NCBI GenBank assembly: GCA_005793285.1 | Contig: SXPO01000250.1 | Coordinates: 1 to 6,110, forward strand | Reading direction: 5' to 3' | Source: Nitrospiraceae bacterium | Lineage (GTDB): Bacteria > Nitrospirota > Nitrospiria > Nitrospirales > Nitrospiraceae | DNA length: 6,110 bases | Notes under the pieces: generated by a model | The model's database searches: none | What the model was told of the DNA's origin: nothing | What the model saw: the letters and a program-made list of their open reading frames with translations, nothing else | Program-made: the position numbers and the translations under genes | Shown: positions 1 through 5,769 of the stretch, piece after piece | Numbering within the stretch: position 1 is the stretch's first letter | Layout: each line of letters opens with the position of its first letter

Positions 1-339
1 ACCGAGTTTCCAACATAAATAGACGATCCGGCCGTCACGGACATGCGGAAAATCGCAGAGCCCGAGGTCGATATCTTTAACGACCACCCCCAATTCATGG
101 ATCGTGCGAAGATTCGTGCTGATGTCCTGAAGGCTTTTGACATAATGGGAGCCGACCGTTGTCCCACCTCCGTGGTCGGCATTAGCCGAGGCTTTCCGCA
201 CTTCCTCGCGAGTTTGAAGCAGGACTTCTTTCCGCTCTTGGACAGTGGTCAGGTACGACTGAAGCTGAGGGATCAGCTGATTGGCTTCAAAGAGGGAAAA
301 GACTCGGTCTGGAGTGGTTTCGTCGTCGTCGTGCGCCAT
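1..339 (-). CDS. DUF2203 domain-containing protein (5' part, runs off left edge)
   Basis: A minus-strand frame starts at ATG 339-337 and stays open for 113 codons to the window edge, so the C-terminus is missing. The translation begins MAHDDDETTPDRVFSLFEAN, with an acidic N-terminus. A helical, charged stretch follows (about residues 14-50) and then a short glycine-rich linker (57-63). The family signature is at 87-113: VKDIDLGLCDFP, then RDGRIVYLCWKLG. These motifs match the DUF2203 family, small proteins of usually about 120-150 residues, so probably only a few dozen residues are cut off. The biochemical function of the family is unknown to me. The gene is divergent from rho, and a candidate promoter lies about 70-100 bases upstream. 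No strong Shine-Dalgarno is visible before this ATG. The family call is from recognised motifs, not a search. Confidence 0.85.
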   Translation of the reverse strand, partial: MAHDDDETTPDRVFSLFEANQLIPQLQSYLTTVQERKEVLLQTREEVRKASANADHGGGTTVGSHYVKSLQDISTNLRTIHELGVVVKDIDLGLCDFPHVRDGRIVYLCWKLG

Positions 340-407
340 GCAACATCCGTATGTCTGTGTAACATATTTTGAATTCAGGGAACAAGCGGCACATCGACAA
401 AGCTGAG

Positions 408-436
408 ATGATATTGAGGGAAGGAGAGGATGGCAG
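408..436 (-). promoter_or_regulatory. Candidate sigma70-type promoter for the DUF2203 gene
   Basis: Read on the minus strand, a -35 element CTGCCA (plus positions 431-436, 4 of 6 consensus) is separated by exactly 17 bases from a -10 element TATCAT (408-413, 5 of 6). Transcription would start near 401 and leave a leader of about 60 bases before the ATG at 339. The spacing and -10 are good but the -35 is only fair. A second -10-like TATTAT occurs further upstream on the same strand without a matching -35. Confidence 0.4.
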
Positions 437-472
437 GGGAGGTCGTGAGCCAAGAAAAATAATAGATGTCAG

Positions 473-501
473 TTGACAACTAGCCGGGTGCTCAGTATGA
501 T
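473..501 (+). promoter_or_regulatory. Near-consensus sigma70 promoter for rho-rpmE
   Basis: The -35 hexamer TTGACA (473-478) is a perfect consensus. It is followed by a 17-base spacer and a -10 hexamer TATGAT (496-501, 5 of 6). Transcription should begin around 507-510, about 320 bases before the rho start. It is the best promoter-like sequence I found in the window and points into the only long gap upstream of rho. The -35 is embedded in an 11-base palindrome AGTTGACAACT (471-481), which could be an operator or chance. Confidence 0.75.
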
Positions 502-507
502 CCACCT

Positions 508-829
508 CAATATTCCAGTGCGAATACAGTTCTCACCAATAAAGAACTCAATTCAGCAACCTGTCTCGGACCAAGCTCCAGCAAGTGTGGAGAGTGAGAG
601 AGTTTGTAGACCAACCAAATAGTTTGTTTAGGCCCAGTGTCCCGGTAATTTCGGAGACCATATCTTTTCTGCGTAGGTAGGCAAGCGTCCTCCACAAGCT
701 ATTCCACCCGATACGCACTGATCTATAGCCGTCAGGACAAAATAATACATTGAGCGCGTTTCGCATGGTCCATCAGTCTAAGCAAGTCGTCGTGATCCGT
801 AACCAAGCCAGGGGATCGAGAGGAGTCCT
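508..829 (+). promoter_or_regulatory. Long 5' leader of rho, candidate Rho-dependent autoregulatory region
   Basis: This stretch between the predicted transcription start and rho contains no convincing gene. GC is about 47% (114 of 240 over 541-780, hand count), below the neighbouring coding regions. Its first part is C-rich and G-poor: over 502-561 there are 19 C and 6 G. Rho binds such RNA, and E. coli rho is known to be autoregulated by Rho-dependent attenuation in a leader of about 250 nt, so the same control here is a reasonable inference. A short hairpin lies just before the ribosome binding site. No intrinsic terminator is visible in the leader. An open frame from 543 to a TAG near 678 lacks a ribosome binding site and is not called as a leader peptide. 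Confidence 0.45.
794..817 (+). repeat. Short inverted repeat just upstream of the rho ribosome binding site
   Basis: GATCC (794-798) pairs with GGATC (813-817) around a 14-base loop, extendable by one T-G wobble. It ends four bases before the AGGAG at 821-825, so it could affect ribosome access to rho. Five base pairs with a large loop is weak and may be chance. Confidence 0.2.
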
Positions 830-847
830 ATGTCGGTAGCAAGGGGG
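821..847 (+). promoter_or_regulatory. Two alternative ribosome binding sites for rho
   Basis: AGGAG (821-825) sits four bases before the ATG at 830, which is rather close. A second site, AAGGGGG (841-847), sits six bases before the in-frame ATG at 854. The second start gives a protein beginning [10 protein letters not shown], which lines up with the N-terminus of E. coli Rho (MNLTELKNTP). Similarity to homologues therefore favours 854, while the upstream site has the cleaner Shine-Dalgarno core. Confidence 0.5.
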
Positions 848-2101
848 GAAGTGATGTATCTCGCAGAGTTGAAACAAAAGTCGATTGCCGATCTCAATGA
901 CGTGGCCCGTGAGCTCAAAATCGAAGGGGCGGCCAATCTGAGAAAGCAGGAATTGATCTTTGCCATCCTGCAAGCTCAGACCGAGAAGAACGGGGTAGTT
1001 TTTGGAGAGGGTGTTCTGGAGACTCTCCCAGACGGGTTCGGTTTTCTGCGCGCCCCGGACTCCAATTACCTCCCTGGTCCCGACGACATCTATATTTCCC
1101 CGTCGCAGATCAGACGGTTCAATTTGCGCACCGGCGACATTGTCTCAGGACAGATCCGGCCTCCGAAAGAAAGCGAGCGCTACTTCGCACTGCTCAAAGT
1201 TGAAAAGGTCAACTACGAAGACCCGGAAGTTTCGCGGGACAAGATCCTGTTTGATAACCTGACCCCGCTGTATCCCGAGGAACGGATCAATTTGGAATTT
1301 GATCGGGAAGAATATTGCACGCGCGTGATGGAACTCGTCACGCCGATCGGGAAAGGGCAGCGTGGGCTGATCGTGGCTGCTCCTCGCACCGGGAAGACGA
1401 TGTTGCTGCAGGCCATTGCACGCGCCATCATCAAGAACCATAAAGAGGTGACGCTGATCGTATTGTTGATCGACGAACGGCCGGAGGAAGTGACGGACTG
1501 GCAGCGTCAGGTCAAAGCGGAAGTCATCAGCTCGACCTTCGACGAACCGGCACAGCGCCATGCACAAGTCGCGGAAATGGTATTGGAAAAAGCAAAGCGG
1601 CTTGTCGAACATAAGAAAGATGTCGTTATCCTGCTGGACAGTGTTACGCGGTTGGCGCGTGCGTACAACACGATTGCTCCGCCCAGCGGTAAGGTGCTTT
1701 CCGGAGGACTTGATTCCAATGCCCTGCAGCGCCCCAAACGGTTCTTCGGCGCAGCTCGGAATATTGAAAACGGCGGGAGTTTAACCATCATGGCAACTGC
1801 GTTGGTGGATACCGGCAGCCGTATGGATGACGTCATTTTCGAAGAATTCAAAGGGACCGGCAATATGGAAGTCCATCTGGACCGCCGGTTGGCCGACAAG
1901 CGTCTTTTCCCGGCGATCGACATCAGCCAGTCCGGCACGCGTAAGGAAGAATTGCTGGTGGACAAGGATCGTCTCAATAAAATGTGGATTTTGCGCAAGG
2001 TGCTGAGCCCGCTGGGCACGATGGAGGCGATGGAGTTCCTGATGGACAAGATCAGCGGCTCCAAGACCAATCAGGACTTTCTGCAGTCGATGAACCGATA
2101 G
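830..2101 (+). CDS. rho: Transcription termination factor Rho
   Basis: Rho is the hexameric RNA-dependent ATPase and translocase that releases transcripts from RNA polymerase. The 423-residue product (415 from the alternative ATG at 854; E. coli Rho has 419) is similar to E. coli Rho throughout. In order it has a Rho N-terminal helical domain (about 10-50), the cold-shock-like primary RNA-binding domain (about 56-125, with DGFGFLR and [21 protein letters not shown]), and the RecA-type motor. The motor shows Walker A AAPRTGKT (183-190), catalytic glutamate in LLIDERPEE (E216), Walker B ILLDS (D270), the Q-loop SGKVLSGG (K288), the R-loop FKGTGNME (K341) and the arginine finger in SGTRKEE (R371). 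Walker A reads PRTGKT where E. coli has PKAGKT. No large N-terminal insertion of the actinobacterial kind is present. It ends in TAG and is followed by rpmE 95 bases later, with no intrinsic terminator between them. Confidence 0.98.
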   Translation: MSVARGEVMYLAELKQKSIADLNDVARELKIEGAANLRKQELIFAILQAQTEKNGVVFGEGVLETLPDGFGFLRAPDSNYLPGPDDIYISPSQIRRFNLRTGDIVSGQIRPPKESERYFALLKVEKVNYEDPEVSRDKILFDNLTPLYPEERINLEFDREEYCTRVMELVTPIGKGQRGLIVAAPRTGKTMLLQAIARAIIKNHKEVTLIVLLIDERPEEVTDWQRQVKAEVISSTFDEPAQRHAQVAEMVLEKAKRLVEHKKDVVILLDSVTRLARAYNTIAPPSGKVLSGGLDSNALQRPKRFFGAARNIENGGSLTIMATALVDTGSRMDDVIFEEFKGTGNMEVHLDRRLADKRLFPAIDISQSGTRKEELLVDKDRLNKMWILRKVLSPLGTMEAMEFLMDKISGSKTNQDFLQSMNR

Positions 2102-2196
2102 ACGGCGCTTGTTTCTTGCGCCCTGCTTCGGATAGAGTACATTTCTCTTGTGGAGAGCGGAGTGAATGGTCGGTTTTGGTAAGGAGTGATTACATC

Positions 2197-2403
2197 ATGC
2201 AAAAAGGTATTCATCCAGTCTATCGGGAAGCCACGGTCCATTGCGCGTGCGGCAATTCGTTCAAGACACGGAGCACCGTCGGCGATATTAGTGTCGATAT
2301 CTGCTCCAATTGCCATCCGTTTTTTACCGGCACCCAGAAGATCGTCGATACCGAGGGGCGTGTCGAGCGGTTCAAGAAAAAGTACGCAAAGAAGGACAAG
2401 TAG
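2197..2403 (+). CDS. rpmE: 50S ribosomal protein L31, zinc-binding type
   Basis: This is a small protein of the large ribosomal subunit, 68 residues, a normal length for bL31. It opens [20 protein letters not shown] and has the cysteine pattern CxC (C16, C18) and CxxC (C36, C39). That is the zinc-ribbon, zinc-containing form rather than the zinc-independent paralogue. The C-terminus is lysine-rich, typical of an rRNA-binding tail. The start at 2197 is chosen because the protein then matches L31 exactly. AAGGAG at 2181-2186 serves as the ribosome binding site with a slightly long spacing of 10 bases. It is probably co-transcribed with rho and is followed by a strong terminator. The stop is TAG; the same frame stays open for 20 more codons across that terminator. 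Confidence 0.97.
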   Translation: MQKGIHPVYREATVHCACGNSFKTRSTVGDISVDICSNCHPFFTGTQKIVDTEGRVERFKKKYAKKDK

Positions 2404-2422
2404 CGGTCCATACGGTCATGGG

Positions 2423-2464
2423 AAGAGACCCTGCTTCGTCCCGAAGCAGGGTCTCTTTGTTTTT
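2423..2464 (+). terminator. Strong intrinsic terminator after rpmE
   Basis: The left arm 2423-2438 (AAGAGACCCTGCTTCG) and right arm 2442-2457 form a perfect 16-bp stem with a three-base loop (2439-2441). A T-rich tract TGTTTTT (2458-2464) follows directly. This is a textbook Rho-independent terminator closing the rho-rpmE transcript. The opposite strand lacks a T tract after the stem, so it looks one-directional. It lies only 38 bases before the prfA start. Confidence 0.93.
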
Positions 2465-2502
2465 AAGGGCCGGCACGCAGTTACAGCGAAGGAACAAACC
2501 GC

Positions 2503-3582
2503 ATGGACGCCGCGTTAGTCAAGAAATGGGAGTCAGTCGTATCGCGCTTTCATGAGTTGACGGATCAGCTCATGGACCCTTCTGTCCTGAACCAGCCGGC
2601 GCAACTTCGCAAGCTCACGAAGGAACGGGCGGAGCTTGAGCCGGGCGTCAAACTGTTCGAGACCTACCACGATGCGGCCAAGCAACTGGAGGATGCCGCG
2701 CAGATTCTCGACGATCCTTCGGCCGGACAGGAATTGCACAGGATGGCGGCAGACGAATCTGTCACCTTGGAGCGGGCGCAACGAGTTATGGAGGAACAGG
2801 CCAAAGAGTTCTTGATCCCCAAAGATCCGAGAGACGAAAAAAGTCTGGTCTTGGAAATTCGTGCGGGCACCGGTGGTGACGAAGCGGCGTTGTTTGCGGG
2901 GCAGCTGTTTCGCCTGTACACAAGATACGCGGAAAAAAAATGTTTGAAGGTCGATACGGTCGAAGTGTCTGAAACCGGCATTGGAGGATACAAGAACATT
3001 GTCGCGCTGATCGAAGGGAAAAGCGCCTACGGCTATTTTAAGTATGAAGCCGGCGTCCATCGCGTCCAGCGAGTGCCGGTGACGGAAGCCTCAGGCCGAA
3101 TTCACACTTCCACCGTGACCGTGGCGGTGATGCCGGACGTCGACGAAGTGGACGTGAAGATCGATCCCGCGGATCTTCGGATCGATACCTTCTGTTCATC
3201 CGGGGCCGGAGGCCAGAGTGTCAACACCACAAAATCTGCCGTCCGGATCACGCACATTCCGACCGGTGTGGTTGTATCTTGTCAGGACGAGCGGTCGCAA
3301 TTGAAGAACCGCACCAAGGCCATGCGGACCTTACGGGCCCGCATCGTCGAGGCGGAGCGTGAAAAGCAGGATGCGGAGATCGCCCAGAACAGAAAGTCGC
3401 AGGTCGGCACCGGTGAACGGAGCGAAAAGGTTCGGACGTATAATTTCCCGCAGAACCGGGTGACGGACCATCGGGTCGGTGTCACTTTGCACAAGCTCGA
3501 ATTGGTGATGGAAGGCGATCTTGACGACATCGTCCAGGCGCTGAAGGCTCAACAGCAGCAAGCCGAAACGGCGAATGTGTAG
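2503..3582 (+). CDS. prfA: Peptide chain release factor 1 (RF1)
   Basis: RF1 recognises UAA and UAG in the ribosomal A site and triggers peptide release. The 359-residue product has the usual RF1 length. An N-terminal helical region (about 1-105) precedes the conserved EIRAGTGGDEAALFAG (118-133). The stop-codon recognition tripeptide is PVT (192-194), the RF1-type PxT rather than the SPF of RF2. The catalytic GGQ loop is SSGAGGQSVNTTKSAVRITH with Q238, the residue methylated by PrmC. The tail is glutamine-rich. The ATG at 2503 has AAGGA at 2489-2493, nine bases upstream. No clear promoter lies between the preceding terminator and the start. The best candidate, TTGTTT (2457-2462) with a poor -10 GTTACA (2480-2485), overlaps the terminator. 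An A8 run (2933-2940) lies inside codons 144-146. The gene ends in TAG, so RF1 terminates its own synthesis. Confidence 0.98.
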   Translation: MDAALVKKWESVVSRFHELTDQLMDPSVLNQPAQLRKLTKERAELEPGVKLFETYHDAAKQLEDAAQILDDPSAGQELHRMAADESVTLERAQRVMEEQAKEFLIPKDPRDEKSLVLEIRAGTGGDEAALFAGQLFRLYTRYAEKKCLKVDTVEVSETGIGGYKNIVALIEGKSAYGYFKYEAGVHRVQRVPVTEASGRIHTSTVTVAVMPDVDEVDVKIDPADLRIDTFCSSGAGGQSVNTTKSAVRITHIPTGVVVSCQDERSQLKNRTKAMRTLRARIVEAEREKQDAEIAQNRKSQVGTGERSEKVRTYNFPQNRVTDHRVGVTLHKLELVMEGDLDDIVQALKAQQQQAETANV

Positions 3583-3599
3583 CAGGGGCGGTGTCCCGC

Positions 3600-4475
3600 A
3601 TGGCTGAATCGAAGACGATAGAGGCGCTGGTCGCGTGGATTCGGCGCACACTGGAGCAGTCCGGAGTGGAGACTGCGGCGCAGGAATCCCGGTGGTTTGT
3701 GGCGCATGTGCTGGAATTGCAAAGCCATCATCTGGCGAGCAAAGCGCAAGAGCCGGTTTCAGCCGAACAGTGGGCGCATGCTGTCTCGCTGGCATCAAGG
3801 CGGGCGGCGCGTGAGCCGCTGCAATATATTTTGGGCACGCAAGAGTTTTGCGGTCTTGAATTTCAGGTAAGCCCGGCCGTGCTGATCCCACGCCCCGAGA
3901 CCGAGGTGCTCGTTCAAGAAGCCGTGAGGGCCGTCGATCTCGACAAAGAGTCCGTACTCGTGGATGTGGGCACGGGTTCCGGTTGTGTGGCCGTCACCTT
4001 GGCGACGATCCTTGGGAACGCGCGCATTGTTGCGGTGGATTGTTCTCCAGAGGCATTAGCGGTTGCGCAGGGGAATGCGGAGCGGCATGCGGTGGCTGAG
4101 AAGATCGAGTGGATGGAAGGCGATCTGCTGTCGGTATTGCGTGAACGGGGCATGGCCGGGGCGGTGGACGTTATCGTTTCCAACCCTCCGTATATCGCCG
4201 AGACGGATTGGGCCGGTTTGCAGCCGGAGGTGCGTGAGTTTGAGCCGCGCTCGGCGTTGCTTAGCGGGCCGACCGGCACCGAGTTTCATGAGCGATTGCT
4301 GCGCGAGTCCAAGGAGTTCCTTGTGCCGGGCGGAACGCTGGTGATGGAAATCGGTCAGGGGCAATGTGCCGTTGTGCGGCAGATGGCGGAGCACATCGGA
4401 GGCTATGCGCCGTTACGGGTCGTCGAAGATGAAGCTGGAATCGAGCGGGTCGTGATCGCAAGACGGCCTGAATAG
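3600..4475 (+). CDS. prmC: Peptide chain release factor N5-glutamine methyltransferase
   Basis: PrmC (HemK) transfers a methyl group from S-adenosylmethionine to the GGQ glutamine of RF1 and RF2, increasing release activity. The product from ATG 3600 is 291 residues, close to the usual 275-300. An N-terminal helical substrate-binding domain ends with REPLQYILG (71-79). LIPRPETE (95-102) follows, then the Rossmann SAM-binding loop VDVGTGSGCVAV (121-132), the acidic strand end AVDCSPEAL (145-153) and the catalytic NPPY (195-198), which contacts the glutamine substrate. A GTG at 3591 is in frame, but its AGGGG (3584-3588) would be only two bases away. The ATG at 3600 with GGCGGTG (3587-3593) six bases upstream is preferred. 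It begins 17 bases after prfA stops, so the enzyme is linked to its substrate gene. It ends in TAG. Confidence 0.96.
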   Translation: MAESKTIEALVAWIRRTLEQSGVETAAQESRWFVAHVLELQSHHLASKAQEPVSAEQWAHAVSLASRRAAREPLQYILGTQEFCGLEFQVSPAVLIPRPETEVLVQEAVRAVDLDKESVLVDVGTGSGCVAVTLATILGNARIVAVDCSPEALAVAQGNAERHAVAEKIEWMEGDLLSVLRERGMAGAVDVIVSNPPYIAETDWAGLQPEVREFEPRSALLSGPTGTEFHERLLRESKEFLVPGGTLVMEIGQGQCAVVRQMAEHIGGYAPLRVVEDEAGIERVVIARRPE

Positions 4476-4489
4476 GAAACAGGAACGCG

Positions 4490-5761
4490 ATGGATCGCAT
4501 TGTCATCACAGGCGGGAATCAGTTGCGGGGGGAAGTCCGCATCAGCGGCGCCAAAAATTCCGCGCTGCCTATTTTGGCCTCGACTATACTGGGTGGTGGT
4601 GAATGCGTCATTGCGAATGTTCCGCGTGTGGCCGATGTGCTGACGATGGGAAAACTGTTGGGGATTTTCGGGGCGACGGTTTCCCATGAGGGCAATCGGG
4701 CCGTCATCAAAGCGGACGCCATCAATTCTACCGAGGCCCCCTATGATCTTGTCAAAACCATGCGGGCCTCTGTGCTGACGTTGGGGCCCTTGGTCGCCCG
4801 TTGGGGGCAGGCCAAGGTGTCGTTGCCCGGCGGGTGTGCAATCGGATCGCGTCCTGTCAATCTTCATCTGGCGGGGTTGGCAAAATTAGGGGCTGACATT
4901 TCTATCGAGCATGGGTATATCACCGCGAAGGCTAAACGGTTGAAAGGCGCGCGGATCTATTGCGATACGCCGACAGTGACGGGAACCGAGAACTTGATGA
5001 TGGCGGCATCGCTTGCTGAAGGGACGACGGTATTGGAGAACGCGGCCAAGGAGCCTGAGATCGTTGATCTGGCTGATTTTCTGAGCAAGCGCGGCGCTCG
5101 CATCGAGGGAGCTGGGACGGATGTCCTTACGATCGAAGGGGTCAGGGAGTTGCAGGGCGGGGAGCATGAGGTGATTCCGGATCGCATCGAGGCCGGTACC
5201 TTTCTGGTTGCCGGAGCCATGACGAGAGGCGATGTGACCATCACCCATTGCCGGCCCGCCCATCTGGAAGCCATTCTGATGAAATTGAGAGAAGCCGGAG
5301 CGGAGGTGTCTGCCGAAAAAGAGCGAGTCCGTATCACCGCGCCGAAGAGGCTAAAGGGAACCGATATCAGGACCTTGCCCTATCCTGGTTTTCCGACCGA
5401 TATGCAGGCGCAAATGGCGGCGTTGATGGGTCTCGCCGAAGGCACGAGTATCGTGACTGAGACGGTCTTCGAGAGCCGCTTTATGCATGTTGAAGAATTG
5501 CGACGGATGGGGGCGGACATCCGTGTCGAAGGCAATCGGCTCGTGGTGACGGGGCGCCAAAACTTGACGGGTGCGCCGGTGATGGCCTCGGATCTTCGGG
5601 CGAGCGCTGGACTGATACTTGCCGGTTTGGCCGCTGATGGAGTGACCGAGGTACAACGGGTCTATCATCTTGACCGGGGCTATGAGCGGATCGAAGAAAA
5701 GTTGCGGGGCTTGGGGGCAACGATCGAACGTCGGAAGTCGAGTGCGGCGGCTGTGCGCTAG
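4490..5761 (+). CDS. murA: UDP-N-acetylglucosamine 1-carboxyvinyltransferase
   Basis: MurA transfers enolpyruvate from phosphoenolpyruvate to UDP-GlcNAc, the first committed step of peptidoglycan synthesis, in the cytoplasm. The 423-residue product is close to E. coli MurA (419) and spans the two-lobed EPSP-synthase fold. Visible active-site residues are K22 in SGAKNSALP, R120 and the catalytic cysteine C116 in PGGCAIGSRPVNLHL, D304 in GFPTDMQAQ, and R370 in DLRASAGL. Because the cysteine is present rather than aspartate, the enzyme should be fosfomycin-sensitive in principle. The ribosome binding site AGGAA (4481-4485) is four bases before the ATG, and the gap from prmC is only 14 bases, suggesting co-transcription. 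It ends in TAG, whose AG forms part of the next gene's ribosome binding site. Confidence 0.98.
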   Translation: MDRIVITGGNQLRGEVRISGAKNSALPILASTILGGGECVIANVPRVADVLTMGKLLGIFGATVSHEGNRAVIKADAINSTEAPYDLVKTMRASVLTLGPLVARWGQAKVSLPGGCAIGSRPVNLHLAGLAKLGADISIEHGYITAKAKRLKGARIYCDTPTVTGTENLMMAASLAEGTTVLENAAKEPEIVDLADFLSKRGARIEGAGTDVLTIEGVRELQGGEHEVIPDRIEAGTFLVAGAMTRGDVTITHCRPAHLEAILMKLREAGAEVSAEKERVRITAPKRLKGTDIRTLPYPGFPTDMQAQMAALMGLAEGTSIVTETVFESRFMHVEELRRMGADIRVEGNRLVVTGRQNLTGAPVMASDLRASAGLILAGLAADGVTEVQRVYHLDRGYERIEEKLRGLGATIERRKSSAAAVR

Positions 5762-5765
5762 GAGG
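5760..5765 (+). promoter_or_regulatory. hisG ribosome binding site overlapping the murA stop codon
   Basis: AGGAGG begins inside the TAG stop of murA (5759-5761) and lies four bases before the hisG ATG at 5770. This is the strongest Shine-Dalgarno in the window. Its overlap with the stop implies translational coupling of hisG to murA and fixes the hisG start. Confidence 0.7.
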
Positions 5766-5769
5766 TCGG

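Noticed and set aside
43..372. Plus-strand 109-residue open frame at the left edge
   Set aside because: It lies opposite the DUF2203 gene, whose minus-strand frame carries recognisable family motifs; this plus-strand frame has none.
543..680. Plus-strand leader peptide frame in the rho leader
   Set aside because: No ATG with a Shine-Dalgarno sequence is present; only GTG/TTG/CTG candidates without ribosome binding sites.
1145..2070. Long minus-strand open frames (155 and 187 residues) opposite rho
   Set aside because: They are shadows of the high-GC rho coding sequence, with low-complexity composition and no recognisable motifs.
2104..2122. GGCGC/GCGCC hairpin after rho as a terminator
   Set aside because: Only five base pairs with a nine-base loop and no T tract follows, so it is not an intrinsic terminator.
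1984..2196. Upstream in-frame start extending rpmE to 139 residues
   Set aside because: The extension overlaps rho out of frame and is not part of L31; the protein from 2197 has the full normal L31 length.
3591..3599. GTG start for prmC
   Set aside because: The ribosome binding site would be only two bases from the GTG; the ATG at 3600 has better spacing and fits the usual PrmC length.
3331..3891. 186-residue minus-strand open frame across the prfA-prmC junction
   Set aside because: It is proline- and alanine-rich and opposite two clearly conserved genes; no family features are visible.
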